From [Clostridium] aerotolerans DSM 5434 (GTDB taxonomy: Bacteria > Bacillota > Clostridia > Lachnospirales > Lachnospiraceae), in NCBI RefSeq assembly GCF_000687555.1, contig NZ_JHWJ01000008.1, positions 124,001 through 188,000 of the forward strand: a stretch of DNA of 64,000 nt, read 5' to 3'. The position numbers and the translations under genes are program-made. The notes under the pieces are model-generated. The model searched no databases. It was not told the DNA's origin and saw nothing but the letters and a program-made list of their open reading frames with translations. Below are positions 8,481-17,361 of the stretch, piece after piece. Position 1 is the stretch's first letter; every line of letters starts with the position of its first letter.

Positions 8481-8525
8481 AATGGATTAGAAATTGATTT
8501 TTATCAATCTCTAATCCATTTTTAT
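8481..8525. terminator. Bidirectional terminator between convergent genes
   Basis: An inverted repeat of about ten base pairs plus inner extensions (AATGGATTAG at 8481-8490, CTAATCCATT at 8511-8520) is flanked by A-rich and T-rich ends. It can end both the phospholipase C-like gene and the convergent lipoprotein gene. Confidence 0.75.
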
Positions 8526-8541
8526 TGTCTTATTTATGTAG

Positions 8542-9168
8542 TTACTTGGATGGGGCTGCCTGAGTTGTTTCGTCGGTCACGGTTGTCTCGTTTCCTTCTT
8601 CTGTCTCTTCTGCGTCTGTATCTTCCTCTTCATCAGCGGCCGTTGTCTCCATGATCTGAGCACCTTCTTTTGGTACGATGGTCTGGTCGGAGCCCTTTGG
8701 AATCTGCATGTCCACCAGCCAGTACTGCTTTTCTTTCATGGTGTAATCAGGCATAACAATCAGGTTTAGATCATACTCTTTGAAAAATCCGCCGAAAGAT
8801 TTATCACTTGATCTTTCATAGGAAAAATCCTGGGTTGCCACTTCATCATTTAAAAATTTAACAGCAGCATTGGCAAACTCAACTGCCTGCTCCGGAGTGG
8901 TTCCGTGTTTTACCATTAAAGTCATGTCAATGGTCTTTTTCTCTTTGTCCAGGCTGTAATTTACACTGAGGGCCATGGGATACTGCTCATTGTCTACAAA
9001 TTCGTCATCAATATCGGTGTTAATCTGGGTCCAATCCAGTTCAATGCCTTTTTGTGTTTCAAAAACCGGCTCTGCCGGACCTCCCGATGCAAGAATATTA
9101 CTCTTTGTACATCCGGTTAGTAACATGGCTGACATTGCACATATCATGATTGCTTTGTTCTTCATCAT
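8542..9168 (-). CDS. Predicted lipoprotein of unknown function
   Basis: About 208 residues. The first 20 residues form a lipoprotein signal ending in the lipobox LLTGC, so the mature protein should be lipidated and held on the outer face of the membrane. A globular region of about 140 residues follows, then an acidic Glu/Thr-rich tail (EEEDTDAEETEEG) of low complexity. No enzymatic motif is seen. AGGAGG sits five bases before the ATG at 9168, which decides the start. The gene is separated from licD by a hairpin and appears monocistronic. Confidence 0.8.
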   Translation of the reverse strand: MMKNKAIMICAMSAMLLTGCTKSNILASGGPAEPVFETQKGIELDWTQINTDIDDEFVDNEQYPMALSVNYSLDKEKKTIDMTLMVKHGTTPEQAVEFANAAVKFLNDEVATQDFSYERSSDKSFGGFFKEYDLNLIVMPDYTMKEKQYWLVDMQIPKGSDQTIVPKEGAQIMETTAADEEEDTDAEETEEGNETTVTDETTQAAPSK

Positions 9169-9272
9169 AATTTCCTCCTTCTTGAACAAATTACATTATA
9201 GCGGATACGCTTATTTTTTTGTAGTAGTTTTGGAAAAAAGTCAGAAAATCTTCACAATTGCATCCAAATTTT

Positions 9273-9314
9273 ACTGGCATGGATTCCTTCATTTTCCTAG
9301 AAATCCATGCCAGT
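9273..9314 (-). terminator. Hairpin terminator after licD
   Basis: A perfect 13-bp inverted repeat (ACTGGCATGGATT at 9273-9285 with its complement at 9302-9314) lies 21 bases past the licD stop. The following minus-strand bases are A/T-rich without a strict T run, so termination efficiency is uncertain. Confidence 0.6.
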
Positions 9315-9334
9315 CCATATTAATTGCTATTTAT

Positions 9335-10171
9335 TTAAAAAATCTGTATTTCCGTACTGGAATGGGTAGGGTGCCGCATCTCCTCCGGAGGAAGCTTCTT
9401 ATAATCTCCGTAAATCCAGGTGAGAACCTCATGAAAGCCTTTCGGTGCCATAAGCTTCGTATCCTCAAATTCCAAGTCCACCGTTTCCTCACACCATTCT
9501 TTTTGAAGGGTCACATAGAGGTAATCCGGCTGATAATTGCTGTAATAACGAAGTCTGCTGGTTCCCTTCCGGTCTTTGACTGCTGTCATAAGCTGGAGCT
9601 TTCTGAGTACCTTCATGGGGATCATTTTCCCTATAAGGGCTAAAATTCCAACGCATATCTTGTTGGTCAGGCTGTATTTGGAATAATCCAGCCGGTAACG
9701 ATGGCCCATAGCCAGTCCGTAGATGACCGTATGAAGAAGCAGGGTCCATGTGGACGCAGCCTTTTTCTCCGGCAGCTCGTCAATGATGAACAGATCCACC
9801 CAAAGATGATTTAGCTTTCCCTCATAGTACTCCATCTCTTTGGTGTCCTCATGGGTCTTGCTGTTCTTATAAAGGATTCTTGGGGTGAAGTCGTAAAATA
9901 CCTTGCCTCCCCGTAAATCCCCCGGCTCTAAAAGCTCCATGTGTTCCGGCAGCTCTCTGCGGGCTACCTTTAAGAATGCCTCGTAATTGGTTCGGGTAAA
10001 TGCCACATCTGCATCATCATCCCAGGGAATAAAGCCTTTGTGCCTTACTGCCCCCAGTAACGTCCCTGCATCTAAGAGATACTTGATCCGGTATTTCCGG
10101 CAGATGCGGTCAATCTCCTTTAATATGGAAAGATTGGCCTGATGGACCTTTGATAAATCGTATTCTTCCAT
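9335..10171 (-). CDS. licD: LicD-family phosphotransferase
   Basis: A 278-residue cytosolic enzyme of the LicD nucleotidyltransferase-like family. Characterised members attach phosphocholine or related phospho-groups to surface teichoic acid or glycan. The signature is DAGTLLGAVRHKGFIPWDDD (residues about 37-56), whose aspartates bind metal. It is the last gene of the glycan operon, 19 bases after rfbH, so it likely decorates the same surface polymer. The actual transferred group cannot be told from sequence. GGAGG precedes the ATG. Confidence 0.87.
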   Translation of the reverse strand: MEEYDLSKVHQANLSILKEIDRICRKYRIKYLLDAGTLLGAVRHKGFIPWDDDADVAFTRTNYEAFLKVARRELPEHMELLEPGDLRGGKVFYDFTPRILYKNSKTHEDTKEMEYYEGKLNHLWVDLFIIDELPEKKAASTWTLLLHTVIYGLAMGHRYRLDYSKYSLTNKICVGILALIGKMIPMKVLRKLQLMTAVKDRKGTSRLRYYSNYQPDYLYVTLQKEWCEETVDLEFEDTKLMAPKGFHEVLTWIYGDYKKLPPEEMRHPTHSSTEIQIF

Positions 10172-10190
10172 ACTACCTCCATGTTTAAGC

Positions 10191-11531
10191 TTACTGCCTT
10201 ACTGCTTCTTTGATGACCTTTGCCATGTAATCAATCATCTCATCGGTCATACCAGGATATACGCCTACCCAGAAGGTATCAGCCATGATACGGTCTGTAT
10301 TGGTAAGCTCTCCCACGATGCGGAAGCCTTCGTTAGCCTCTCTCATCTGGTCAAAGCATGGGTGTTTTGTTAAGTTTCCTGCAAACAGCATTCTTGTCTG
10401 AACTCCCTTTGATTCAATGTACTGAACCACTTTGTTCCGGTCTACCCCTTCTTTACAGGTGATTAAAAAGCCGAACCAGCTTGGTTTTGAATTCGGGCAG
10501 GCTTCTGGAAGAATGAGCTTATCAGAAACCTCCTTCACGCCTTCATACAGGCGGTCAAAATTATGGCGTCTGCGTTCCACAAAGGATGGGAATTTATCCA
10601 GCTGGGCACAGCCGATGGCTGCCTGCATATCCGTAGTCTTTAAGTTATAGCCAAAATGGGAATATACGTATTTGTGGTCATATCCGACTGGAAGCTGACC
10701 GTACTGGCGGTCAAACCGGTGTCCGCATAAATTGTCTGTACCAGACGGGCAGACACAGTCACGTCCCCAGTCGCGGAAGGAACGGATGATCTTGTTTAAC
10801 AGGGAGTTGCTGGTATAAACAGCTCCGCCCTCTCCCATGGTCATGTGATGAGGAGGATAAAAGCTGGAGGTTCCGATATCTCCAATGGTTCCGGAAAAAC
10901 GCTCTTCTCCGTCAATGGTATACTTGGTACCAAGAGCGTCACAGTTGTCCTCTACCAGCCATAAGTTATATTTATCGCAGAATGCCTTTACCGCGGAAAG
11001 ATCATATGGATTTCCCAGGGTATGGGCAATCATGACAGCCTTTGTCTTCTCAGAGCGTGCAGCCTCCAGCATGGTAACATCAATGTTATACTGCGGAATG
11101 GTCACATCCACAAACACGGGAACTGCTCCGTACTGAATGGCAGGATTCACTGTGGTGGGGAAGCCTGCTGCCACGGTGATGATCTCATCTCCCCGTTTGA
11201 TCTGGCGCTCTTTTAAGAGAGGTGAGGTCAGGGTCATAAATGCCAGTAGGTTGGCAGAAGAACCGGAATTTACAAGGGAGCAGAAGCGGACACCTAAGTA
11301 CTTTGCAAACTTCTTCTCAAATTCATCGGTATAATGGCCTGAGGTGAGCCAGAACTCTAAGGAGCTGTTCACCAGATTTACCATCTCTTTATGGTCATAA
11401 ACACGGGAAGCATAGGAGATTCTGTCTCCCTCTTCAAATGGTTTTTTCTGATTATGAAAGGTATCGCAATATTCTTTTACAAGCTCTAAGATTTCTTCTC
11501 TGGCCTGATTTTCTGTTTTGTTTTCAAACAT
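10191..11531 (-). CDS. rfbH: CDP-4-keto-6-deoxy-D-glucose 3-dehydrase (E1)
   Basis: A 446-residue DegT/DnrJ/EryC1-fold enzyme that removes the C3 hydroxyl of CDP-4-keto-6-deoxyglucose on the way to 3,6-dideoxyhexoses. Two features mark the RfbH/E1 branch rather than an aminotransferase. The usual PLP lysine is replaced by histidine in SFYPPHHMTMGEGG, so pyridoxamine phosphate is not Schiff-base linked. The iron-sulfur cysteine pattern C-X1-C-X7-C is present in RDCVCPSGTDNLCGHRF, with a further Cys in EDNCDALG. AGGAGG precedes the ATG, 21 bases after rfbG. No reductase partner (E3) lies in the operon. Confidence 0.93.
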   Translation of the reverse strand: MFENKTENQAREEILELVKEYCDTFHNQKKPFEEGDRISYASRVYDHKEMVNLVNSSLEFWLTSGHYTDEFEKKFAKYLGVRFCSLVNSGSSANLLAFMTLTSPLLKERQIKRGDEIITVAAGFPTTVNPAIQYGAVPVFVDVTIPQYNIDVTMLEAARSEKTKAVMIAHTLGNPYDLSAVKAFCDKYNLWLVEDNCDALGTKYTIDGEERFSGTIGDIGTSSFYPPHHMTMGEGGAVYTSNSLLNKIIRSFRDWGRDCVCPSGTDNLCGHRFDRQYGQLPVGYDHKYVYSHFGYNLKTTDMQAAIGCAQLDKFPSFVERRRHNFDRLYEGVKEVSDKLILPEACPNSKPSWFGFLITCKEGVDRNKVVQYIESKGVQTRMLFAGNLTKHPCFDQMREANEGFRIVGELTNTDRIMADTFWVGVYPGMTDEMIDYMAKVIKEAVRQ

Positions 11532-11552
11532 AATGTTTCCTCCTTTTGTTCT

Positions 11553-12629
11553 TTATGCAAAGAATTCTTCAATCTGGCGGTCCATGACCTCCAGCATGTC
11601 GGCTCCATCCAGATATTCTTTTGCCCACTGGACGGTCTTTTCCACCGCTTCTTTTACTCCGTATCTTGGGGTCCAGCCAAAGACGCTTTTTACTCTGGAA
11701 CAATCCAGCTTTAAAAAGTTGGCTTCATGAGGGCCACCTTCAAAACGGTTTACCCAGGAGAGTCCATCTCCCCATGCCTGACAGAATAAATCGGTCAGAT
11801 CACCGGTGGTCACACAATCCTTATCATCAGGTCCTACGTTATAGTATCCCTGATATGTGATATCTTCATACTGCTTCATGGCTATGGTCATATAAATGGC
11901 TAACGGTTCCAGCACATGCTGATATGGCCTTGTGGAATGAGGATTTCTTAAGATGATCTCCTGCTTTTTGGAAGCCGCCCGGATACAGTCCGGGATGATG
12001 CGGTCATTGGCGAAGTCTCCACCGCCGATGACATTGCCTGCACGGGACGTGGATATGGCTGTTTGTCCCTGGGCAAAGAAGGACTTTGCATAGCTGTGGG
12101 TTACCAGTTCTGAGCAGGACTTACTGTTGGAATAGGGATCGTAGCCGTCTAAGGGGTCATTTTCCCTGTATCCATACTCCCACTCTTTATTTTCATACAC
12201 CTTATCGGTGGTTATATTCAAAAAGGATTTAACCGAAGGGGTCAGGCGCACACATTCTAATATATGAACCGTACCCATAACATTGGTTTCGTAAGTATAA
12301 ACTGGCTCTTTGTAGGAATCCCGTACAATGGGCTGGGCGGCCAGATGAAACACGATCTCCGGCTTTGTTTCTTCAAATACCTTCTTAAGATGGTCCAGAT
12401 CCCGGATATCACCGATTACGGAATTCATCTCATAGGAAAGCCCTGCGATGTCAAAAAGACTGGGATCTGTGGGAGGCTCTAAGGAGTATCCGGTTACCAC
12501 TGCCCCTGCCTTAAGGAGCATACGGCTGAGCCAGGAGCCCTTAAACCCGGTGTGACCGGTGATGAGAACCTTTTTCCCACCATAGAATTCAGAGAATTCC
12601 TTCCATTTTAAACTTGTCCAATCTTTCAT
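11553..12629 (-). CDS. rfbG: CDP-glucose 4,6-dehydratase
   Basis: A 358-residue short-chain dehydrogenase-type enzyme that turns CDP-glucose into CDP-4-keto-6-deoxyglucose using bound NAD. The Rossmann motif GHTGFKGSWL is near 26-35. The catalytic segment YDPYSNSKSCSE gives the Tyr-X3-Lys pair near 161-172. The length and the FKGSWL variant are typical of RfbG. The ATG follows the rfbF stop by one base, and GGGAG lies inside the end of rfbF, so translation is tightly coupled. Confidence 0.95.
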   Translation of the reverse strand: MKDWTSLKWKEFSEFYGGKKVLITGHTGFKGSWLSRMLLKAGAVVTGYSLEPPTDPSLFDIAGLSYEMNSVIGDIRDLDHLKKVFEETKPEIVFHLAAQPIVRDSYKEPVYTYETNVMGTVHILECVRLTPSVKSFLNITTDKVYENKEWEYGYRENDPLDGYDPYSNSKSCSELVTHSYAKSFFAQGQTAISTSRAGNVIGGGDFANDRIIPDCIRAASKKQEIILRNPHSTRPYQHVLEPLAIYMTIAMKQYEDITYQGYYNVGPDDKDCVTTGDLTDLFCQAWGDGLSWVNRFEGGPHEANFLKLDCSRVKSVFGWTPRYGVKEAVEKTVQWAKEYLDGADMLEVMDRQIEEFFA

Positions 12630-12630
12630 A

Positions 12631-13407
12631 TTAGTTCTCCCATATCTTCCAGGGTGCCTGGCCGGACTGCCATAAGTCTTCCAGCTTCTTCATCTCCCGC
12701 TGCGTGTCCATGCACTGCCAGAAGCCGGTATGATGAAAGCTCATTAACTGGCCTTCTTTTGCAAGCTTCTGTAATGGTTCCTGCTCTAAGACTGTCGTAT
12801 CATCTTTCAGATAAGAAAATACTTCTGGATTTAAGACCATAAAGCCTCCGTTGATTAAGCTGGCATCTGTTTCCGCCTTTTCCCGGAAGGAGTGGACCAT
12901 ATTATCTTCATTAATATCCAGCACGCCTTTTAGCTGTGCAATGTTAACGGTTGTCATGGTAGCTGTCTTTCCATGGCTCTTGTGGAAGTCAAGAAGGGCA
13001 TCTAAATCCACATCACACACCCCGTCTCCATACGTGAGCATAAATGGCTCATCGCCGATGTAGGGCTGTATACGCTTGATTCTTCCTCCTGTCATGGTAT
13101 TTAAACCGGTATCCACCAGAGTAACCTTCCATGGCTCAGAATAATTATTATGTACCTCCATGCTGTTATTGGCAAGATCAAAGGTCACATCTGAGGTATG
13201 AAGGAAATAATCTGCAAAAAACTCTTTTACCACATACTGCTTATATCCAAGGCAGATGACAAAATCATGAAACCCGAACTGGGAATAATACTTCATAATA
13301 TGCCACAAAATCGGTCTCTCCCCAATCTCGATCATTGGCTTTGGCTTTAAATGGCTCTGCTCACTGATCCTGGTTCCAAGACCACCTGCTAATAAAACTA
13401 CTTTCAT
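12631..13407 (-). CDS. rfbF: Glucose-1-phosphate cytidylyltransferase
   Basis: A 258-residue nucleotidyltransferase making CDP-glucose from CTP and glucose-1-phosphate. It begins with the pyrophosphorylase signature LAGGLGTRISEQSHLKPKPM, where the Gly-rich loop and Lys residues bind the nucleotide. It supplies the substrate of the adjacent RfbG. AGGAGG precedes the ATG. The gene order rfbF-rfbG-rfbH matches the start of CDP-dideoxyhexose clusters in enteric bacteria. Confidence 0.95.
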   Translation of the reverse strand: MKVVLLAGGLGTRISEQSHLKPKPMIEIGERPILWHIMKYYSQFGFHDFVICLGYKQYVVKEFFADYFLHTSDVTFDLANNSMEVHNNYSEPWKVTLVDTGLNTMTGGRIKRIQPYIGDEPFMLTYGDGVCDVDLDALLDFHKSHGKTATMTTVNIAQLKGVLDINEDNMVHSFREKAETDASLINGGFMVLNPEVFSYLKDDTTVLEQEPLQKLAKEGQLMSFHHTGFWQCMDTQREMKKLEDLWQSGQAPWKIWEN

Positions 13408-13423
13408 GTTCTGATCCTCCTAT

Positions 13424-14206
13424 CTATTCGTACTCCTTATAGGCCTTCCGGTAAAAATGCATGAGCAATTTTACAACCGGCTCCGGCCATATTTTTCTAA
13501 ACATCTCTGCTTCTTCCCTGGCACGGCTGTTATCGGCAATGCATGCCTTTGTGGTCGCCTCCTGGTGAACCCGGTAAAACATCAAAGGCCGTTCCACACA
13601 GACAAAGCGTCCTGGCATTCCTGACAGCTTATATAAGGTATCCCAGTCCAGAGCGAACCGGTAGGGAGACGTAAACAACGGCTCTCCCAGTCTTTCCTTA
13701 TGATAGGCGCATACCGGACAGCAAATGGAATTTCCAAAGATCAGGGCGCTTCTTTTCACTGCGGACAAATGACTGAAGCCTTTCAGCCGAAGAGGAAGAC
13801 GGAGGATTCGTTTGATAAATTCTACCGCTTCAAACGTTGCCAGCTTGTTATCCTTAACCACAGCGTAGCCGCTGGTAAACAGGGTCATATCCGGGTACTT
13901 CTCTGCATATGCGGTCAATGTTTTTACATAGTCCTTGTGGTAACAGTCATCCTGATGGGCAATGGTGACAAAACGGGAATCCGCCTTATGATAAGCGAAA
14001 TTCCAATCGTCTCTAATGTTGCTTTCCCCATAACGAATGAACATGGGTATGCCGTACTTCTCGCACAGCTCTTTAATAAAGGAGCTGGGGGTAGAAGTAC
14101 AAAGCAAAATATCTGATTTTACGGTCTGGGCCTGTAAGGAACGTATGCAGGCTTCCAGATACGGGGAATCCTTATAGGCGCAGATTGCAAATGAATGTGG
14201 TGTCAT
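13424..14206 (-). CDS. Glycosyltransferase family 2
   Basis: A 260-residue GT-A-type glycosyltransferase, first gene of the glycan operon. The N-terminus FAICAYKDSPYLEACIRSLQ is the usual nucleotide-sugar binding start. HQDDCYHKDY near 100-110 supplies the metal-binding DXD-like motif. There is no membrane segment, so it should act on the inner face of the membrane on a lipid-linked acceptor. The donor is unknown; the product of the following sugar-nucleotide genes is a natural candidate but unproven. AGAGG lies before the ATG. An extended -10 (TGGTATAAT, minus strand, 14253-14245) is about 40 bases upstream. Confidence 0.85.
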   Translation of the reverse strand: MTPHSFAICAYKDSPYLEACIRSLQAQTVKSDILLCTSTPSSFIKELCEKYGIPMFIRYGESNIRDDWNFAYHKADSRFVTIAHQDDCYHKDYVKTLTAYAEKYPDMTLFTSGYAVVKDNKLATFEAVEFIKRILRLPLRLKGFSHLSAVKRSALIFGNSICCPVCAYHKERLGEPLFTSPYRFALDWDTLYKLSGMPGRFVCVERPLMFYRVHQEATTKACIADNSRAREEAEMFRKIWPEPVVKLLMHFYRKAYKEYE

Positions 14207-14244
14207 ATTTTACCTCTGATAATGCTTGTCTTAGTCTGGGTATG

Positions 14245-14253
14245 ATTATACCA
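14245..14253 (-). promoter_or_regulatory. Extended -10 of the glycan operon promoter
   Basis: On the minus strand TGGTATAAT lies about 40 bases upstream of the glycosyltransferase gene. The -35 is poor, so recognition would rely on the extended -10. Confidence 0.45.
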
Positions 14254-14298
14254 TAAAAGATGTAAAACATTCCACCATATTCATTATTTTGAAAGAAA

Positions 14299-14343
14299 TT
14301 GCCCCTGCAGGCCAGCTTAAACTTTGCCGGTCCGTGGGGGCAA
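14299..14343 (-). terminator. Hairpin terminator after the M42 peptidase gene
   Basis: TTGCCCC (14299-14305) pairs with GGGGCAA (14337-14343), with further pairing inside. On the minus strand it is followed by TTTCTTTC. It lies about 20 bases past the peptidase stop. Confidence 0.6.
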
Positions 14344-14363
14344 CTGTGTTTCCTTCTTCTTTC

Positions 14364-15389
14364 TTACCGTTCGATATATGCTTCAATCAGCTTTAAGGTC
14401 TGTTCCATACCGTCTACATGGGTCCGTTCGGTTCCGTGAGAAGCATGGACGCCCTGTCCGATTAATGCACCACGAATATCATTTCCGCCCCGGATGGCAG
14501 CCCCTACATCAGAGCCGTAATGAGGGAAGATGTCCACTGCAAAATCAATCTTATGCTCTTTCGCCAGAGATATCAGGCAGCTGGTCATCTCATAATCATA
14601 AGGTCCTGAAGAATCCTGAGCACAGATGGATACCTTATGCTCACTTCCGGTTAGATCATCTCCCAGGGCTCCCATATCCACGGCAATAAATTCTTCAATA
14701 TCCTGAGGAATAAAACTTGCCCCAAAGCCAACCTCTTCATAATTGCTGATGACAAGCTTTAAGGTTCTCTTAGGTAATTTACCTGACTGGGAAATATCTT
14801 TTAAAACTCCTAAAAGCACGGCCACAGAAGCCTTGTCATCTAAGTGACGTGACTTGATATAGCCGCTTTCCGTATGGACGAACATAGGGTCAAAGCTGAT
14901 GTAGTCACCAGTGGAAATATCAAGCTTTTTCACATCCTCCCCGCTGTATACCAGTTCATCTAAGCGGACTTCCATATTTTTCGGCTTCCGCTCCAGAGTC
15001 TTGGCATTGTCATAGGTGTGGAGAGATGGCTCCTTTGTGAGTATGGTTCCTGTGTAAGTCTTACCAGTTCTTGTATGAACCTTACAGTACATGCCCTCAA
15101 TGCTTTCCATCATAAATCCGCCTACCAAAACAATGTTAAGCCTTCCTTCCGGTGTAATGGAACGCACCATAGCGCCTAAGGTATCTACATGGGCGGAAAG
15201 TCCTAATACTTCCTTTGACTGTCCCGGAACCTCAATAATCAGACCGCCTTTGCGGTTATAGGTGGAAGCGTAGCCAAAACTAAGGGCTTCCTCCTCCACA
15301 GCTTTCATCACTTCTTTTGTATAGCCGCTGGGGCTTGGAATGTTTACGATTTTCTCCAGGATATTTGTTACGTATGTCATAGTTTCCAT
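14364..15389 (-). CDS. M42-family metallo-aminopeptidase (glutamyl aminopeptidase/deblocking type)
   Basis: A 341-residue cytoplasmic peptidase expected to form large dodecameric shells and trim peptides from the N-terminus. The metal ligands are visible in order: LSAHVDTLG, RHLDDKASVA, SNYEEVGFGA with the catalytic Glu pair, AVDMGALGDD, and SHGTERTH near the end. Start at METM, with AGAAGG about nine bases upstream. It stands alone between the lysozyme and the glycan operon. Confidence 0.9.
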   Translation of the reverse strand: METMTYVTNILEKIVNIPSPSGYTKEVMKAVEEEALSFGYASTYNRKGGLIIEVPGQSKEVLGLSAHVDTLGAMVRSITPEGRLNIVLVGGFMMESIEGMYCKVHTRTGKTYTGTILTKEPSLHTYDNAKTLERKPKNMEVRLDELVYSGEDVKKLDISTGDYISFDPMFVHTESGYIKSRHLDDKASVAVLLGVLKDISQSGKLPKRTLKLVISNYEEVGFGASFIPQDIEEFIAVDMGALGDDLTGSEHKVSICAQDSSGPYDYEMTSCLISLAKEHKIDFAVDIFPHYGSDVGAAIRGGNDIRGALIGQGVHASHGTERTHVDGMEQTLKLIEAYIER

Positions 15390-15546
15390 TAGATATGGCC
15401 TTCTTTCTTTTGATTTAATTTCTTTCGTACGGCTCTTTCTGTCTATATTACCAGATTTTCTTTCCTATGGCTAGAGAATTGAAGCATCCATGGTTTACAA
15501 ATCAATCAAATACTTATTTCTACCAGATGAGAGATACAAAACTATC

Positions 15547-15566
15547 TTTCAAATGATTTCAAATGA
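15547..15566. repeat. Tandem 10-bp repeat
   Basis: TTTCAAATGA occurs twice head to tail at 15547-15556 and 15557-15566, one helical turn apart, in the 278-base divergent region between the M42 peptidase and lysozyme genes. It might be a regulator site, but nothing else supports that. Confidence 0.5.
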
Positions 15567-15667
15567 TTCTTGATGAAAAGGGTTAGGGATAGACCTTTTT
15601 CACCATTATCCCATTCCTTTGAACTCACGATCAAAAACACATTCTAAAGGAAAAGGAGATCATAATT

Positions 15668-16435
15668 ATGGCAGATTATAATAATGCAAATTACACATAT
15701 GCTCAGGTCCTTGCAGGCAATGGCTATTACATGAAGGATGATAAGCTCCGTTACAGTGCAGGTGTAAAGACAATGCAGCAGAAATTAAATGCGGCAGGCT
15801 ACAACTGCGGAACTCCTGACGGAAAATTCGGCAGCAACACCGATACTGCTGTAAGAAGCTTTCAGAAAGCTAAAGGTCTTACGGTGGATGGAAAGGCTGG
15901 TAAAGCAACTCTTAACGCTCTTGACGGAACAAACTCCGGTGGCGGGACTATCTATTGCAGTAACAGTTATTTGAACACCAAGCAAATGACGGTAAACGCT
16001 CAGTATATCCTGGATTATCTGCGAAATAAGGGTTGGACCAAAAATGCTATCTGCGGTATGCTTGGTAACATGCAGACGGAAAGTACCATCAACCCAGGTA
16101 TTTGGCAGAGTCTAAAGGAAAACAACACCAGCGGCGGCTTTGGTCTGGTACAATGGACACCGGCAACAAAGTACATAAACTGGGCCAATAGCAATGGCCT
16201 GACGGTTGCCAATATGGATAGTGAATTAAAGCGCATTCTTTACGAAGTAAGCAATGGAGGGCAGTTCTATGCTACAACCACGTACAATATGACATTCTCA
16301 CAATTCACCCGTTCCACACAAACCGCATATTACCTGGCGTGTGCCTTTTTACACAACTACGAAAGACCACAGAATGCTTCCCAGGATGAAACACGTGGAA
16401 ACCAGGCAACTTATTGGTATAATACATTATCATAA
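15668..16435 (+). CDS. Peptidoglycan-binding domain plus phage-tail-type lysozyme
   Basis: A 255-residue cell-wall hydrolase. Residues about 26-86 are a peptidoglycan-binding type 1 domain ([20 protein letters not shown], then [20 protein letters not shown]). Residues about 103-255 match the phage tail lysozyme family, with [17 protein letters not shown] holding the likely catalytic Glu138 and [13 protein letters not shown] after it. There is no signal peptide, as in phage endolysins, and no holin or other phage gene nearby. AAAGGAGAT precedes the ATG. It may be a domesticated lysin or an exported bacterial enzyme using another route. Confidence 0.85.
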   Translation: MADYNNANYTYAQVLAGNGYYMKDDKLRYSAGVKTMQQKLNAAGYNCGTPDGKFGSNTDTAVRSFQKAKGLTVDGKAGKATLNALDGTNSGGGTIYCSNSYLNTKQMTVNAQYILDYLRNKGWTKNAICGMLGNMQTESTINPGIWQSLKENNTSGGFGLVQWTPATKYINWANSNGLTVANMDSELKRILYEVSNGGQFYATTTYNMTFSQFTRSTQTAYYLACAFLHNYERPQNASQDETRGNQATYWYNTLS

Positions 16436-16456
16436 AAATAGCGTAATGCACTCTCA

Positions 16457-16504
16457 ATAAAAGACGGGGGAAACTGTTTCTGTTCAGTTTCCCCCGTCTT
16501 TTAT
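16457..16504. terminator. Strong bidirectional terminator
   Basis: A roughly 17-bp GC-rich stem (AAAGACGGGGGAAACTG with its complement) has an eight-base loop and is flanked by A and T runs. It separates the convergent lysozyme and lipoprotein genes and can stop both. Confidence 0.85.
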
Positions 16505-16512
16505 AGGTTCTG

Positions 16513-17361
16513 TTATTTATTTTCCCAAAGGTTCTGTTTCAGCAGATAGAACTGCTGTATATCACTGTATTTAAGCTGTGCTTCAAAATGATCGCTTCCA
16601 GTTGCATGAACAGCAGGCAAACTTAACACAATGCCGTCAGGCTTTAGGAAGAATTTAACATTCCCCTCGATACTAAAGGGGTCTACCGTCTGATATTCCG
16701 GTGATTGAAGCTTCAGCATTTCTGGAAAACTGGCTTTATCATAGGAAGTAATGGGGCTCTCAGGAAACATGGCTTTCTCAAAAAATACTGCCTGAAAATC
16801 AGCATTGGTCGTATACAAATCTTTAAGATTCAGTTCTTTCATGGAATGCAGATCTACATTCATTGTAATTAAATTGCTGGTGCTATATGCTGCATCGTCA
16901 ATGGAACTTGGCCCCCAGAAAATAATACTTACCACCTTATTATTGTTAAGTGTAACTTCGGATTGATAATCAATGTTTAATCTGGCATCACTTGAAAAAA
17001 GAGATGTATCTATCTGAGCCAGGCTTTGTACTTTATCATAGACCATGGCATTTAAGGCATCATTGTTCGTGAATTGAGGATATTGAATTTCAACTGAACT
17101 ATTCTTATTTGGCGCTTCTGTATAAACAAGCATTGTAATACTATCATCTTTTGCTTTCGATTCCTCCGTATTACTGATAGACAATGTCTCTTTTGTACTA
17201 GTTTCCGTTTCCAATTCCTGTTTTTGCTTCTGTTCCTGCGTTTGTTCCTGCTTCTGCTCTACGGTTACCGTATATGATTCACCATCTGCTTTTTTCCCAC
17301 AGCCCCCAATAAGGATACAGGAAAAAAATACAAAGCCTAGTAAACCCATTTTCTTTTTCAT
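16513..17361 (-). CDS. Predicted lipoprotein with a DUF3298/RsiV-like C-terminal region
   Basis: About 282 residues. The signal MKKKMGLLGFVFFSCILIGG is followed directly by the lipobox cysteine, so the protein should be a membrane-anchored lipoprotein. A low-complexity Gln/Glu/Thr linker (EQKQEQTQEQKQKQELETE) of about 50 residues precedes a globular domain. That domain (FTNDALNAMV-like start, then SNLITMNVDLHSMKELNLKDLY) resembles the DUF3298 domain found in RsiV-type anti-sigma factors and lipoproteins. The match is by eye and moderate. GGAGG before the ATG at 17361 fixes the start; an upstream frame extension has no ribosome site. Confidence 0.75.
   Translation of the reverse strand: MKKKMGLLGFVFFSCILIGGCGKKADGESYTVTVEQKQEQTQEQKQKQELETETSTKETLSISNTEESKAKDDSITMLVYTEAPNKNSSVEIQYPQFTNNDALNAMVYDKVQSLAQIDTSLFSSDARLNIDYQSEVTLNNNKVVSIIFWGPSSIDDAAYSTSNLITMNVDLHSMKELNLKDLYTTNADFQAVFFEKAMFPESPITSYDKASFPEMLKLQSPEYQTVDPFSIEGNVKFFLKPDGIVLSLPAVHATGSDHFEAQLKYSDIQQFYLLKQNLWENK

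Noticed and set aside
15668-16435. Prophage remnant
   Set aside because: Only the lysozyme is phage-like; no integrase, capsid, tail, holin or attachment repeats are seen within several kilobases.
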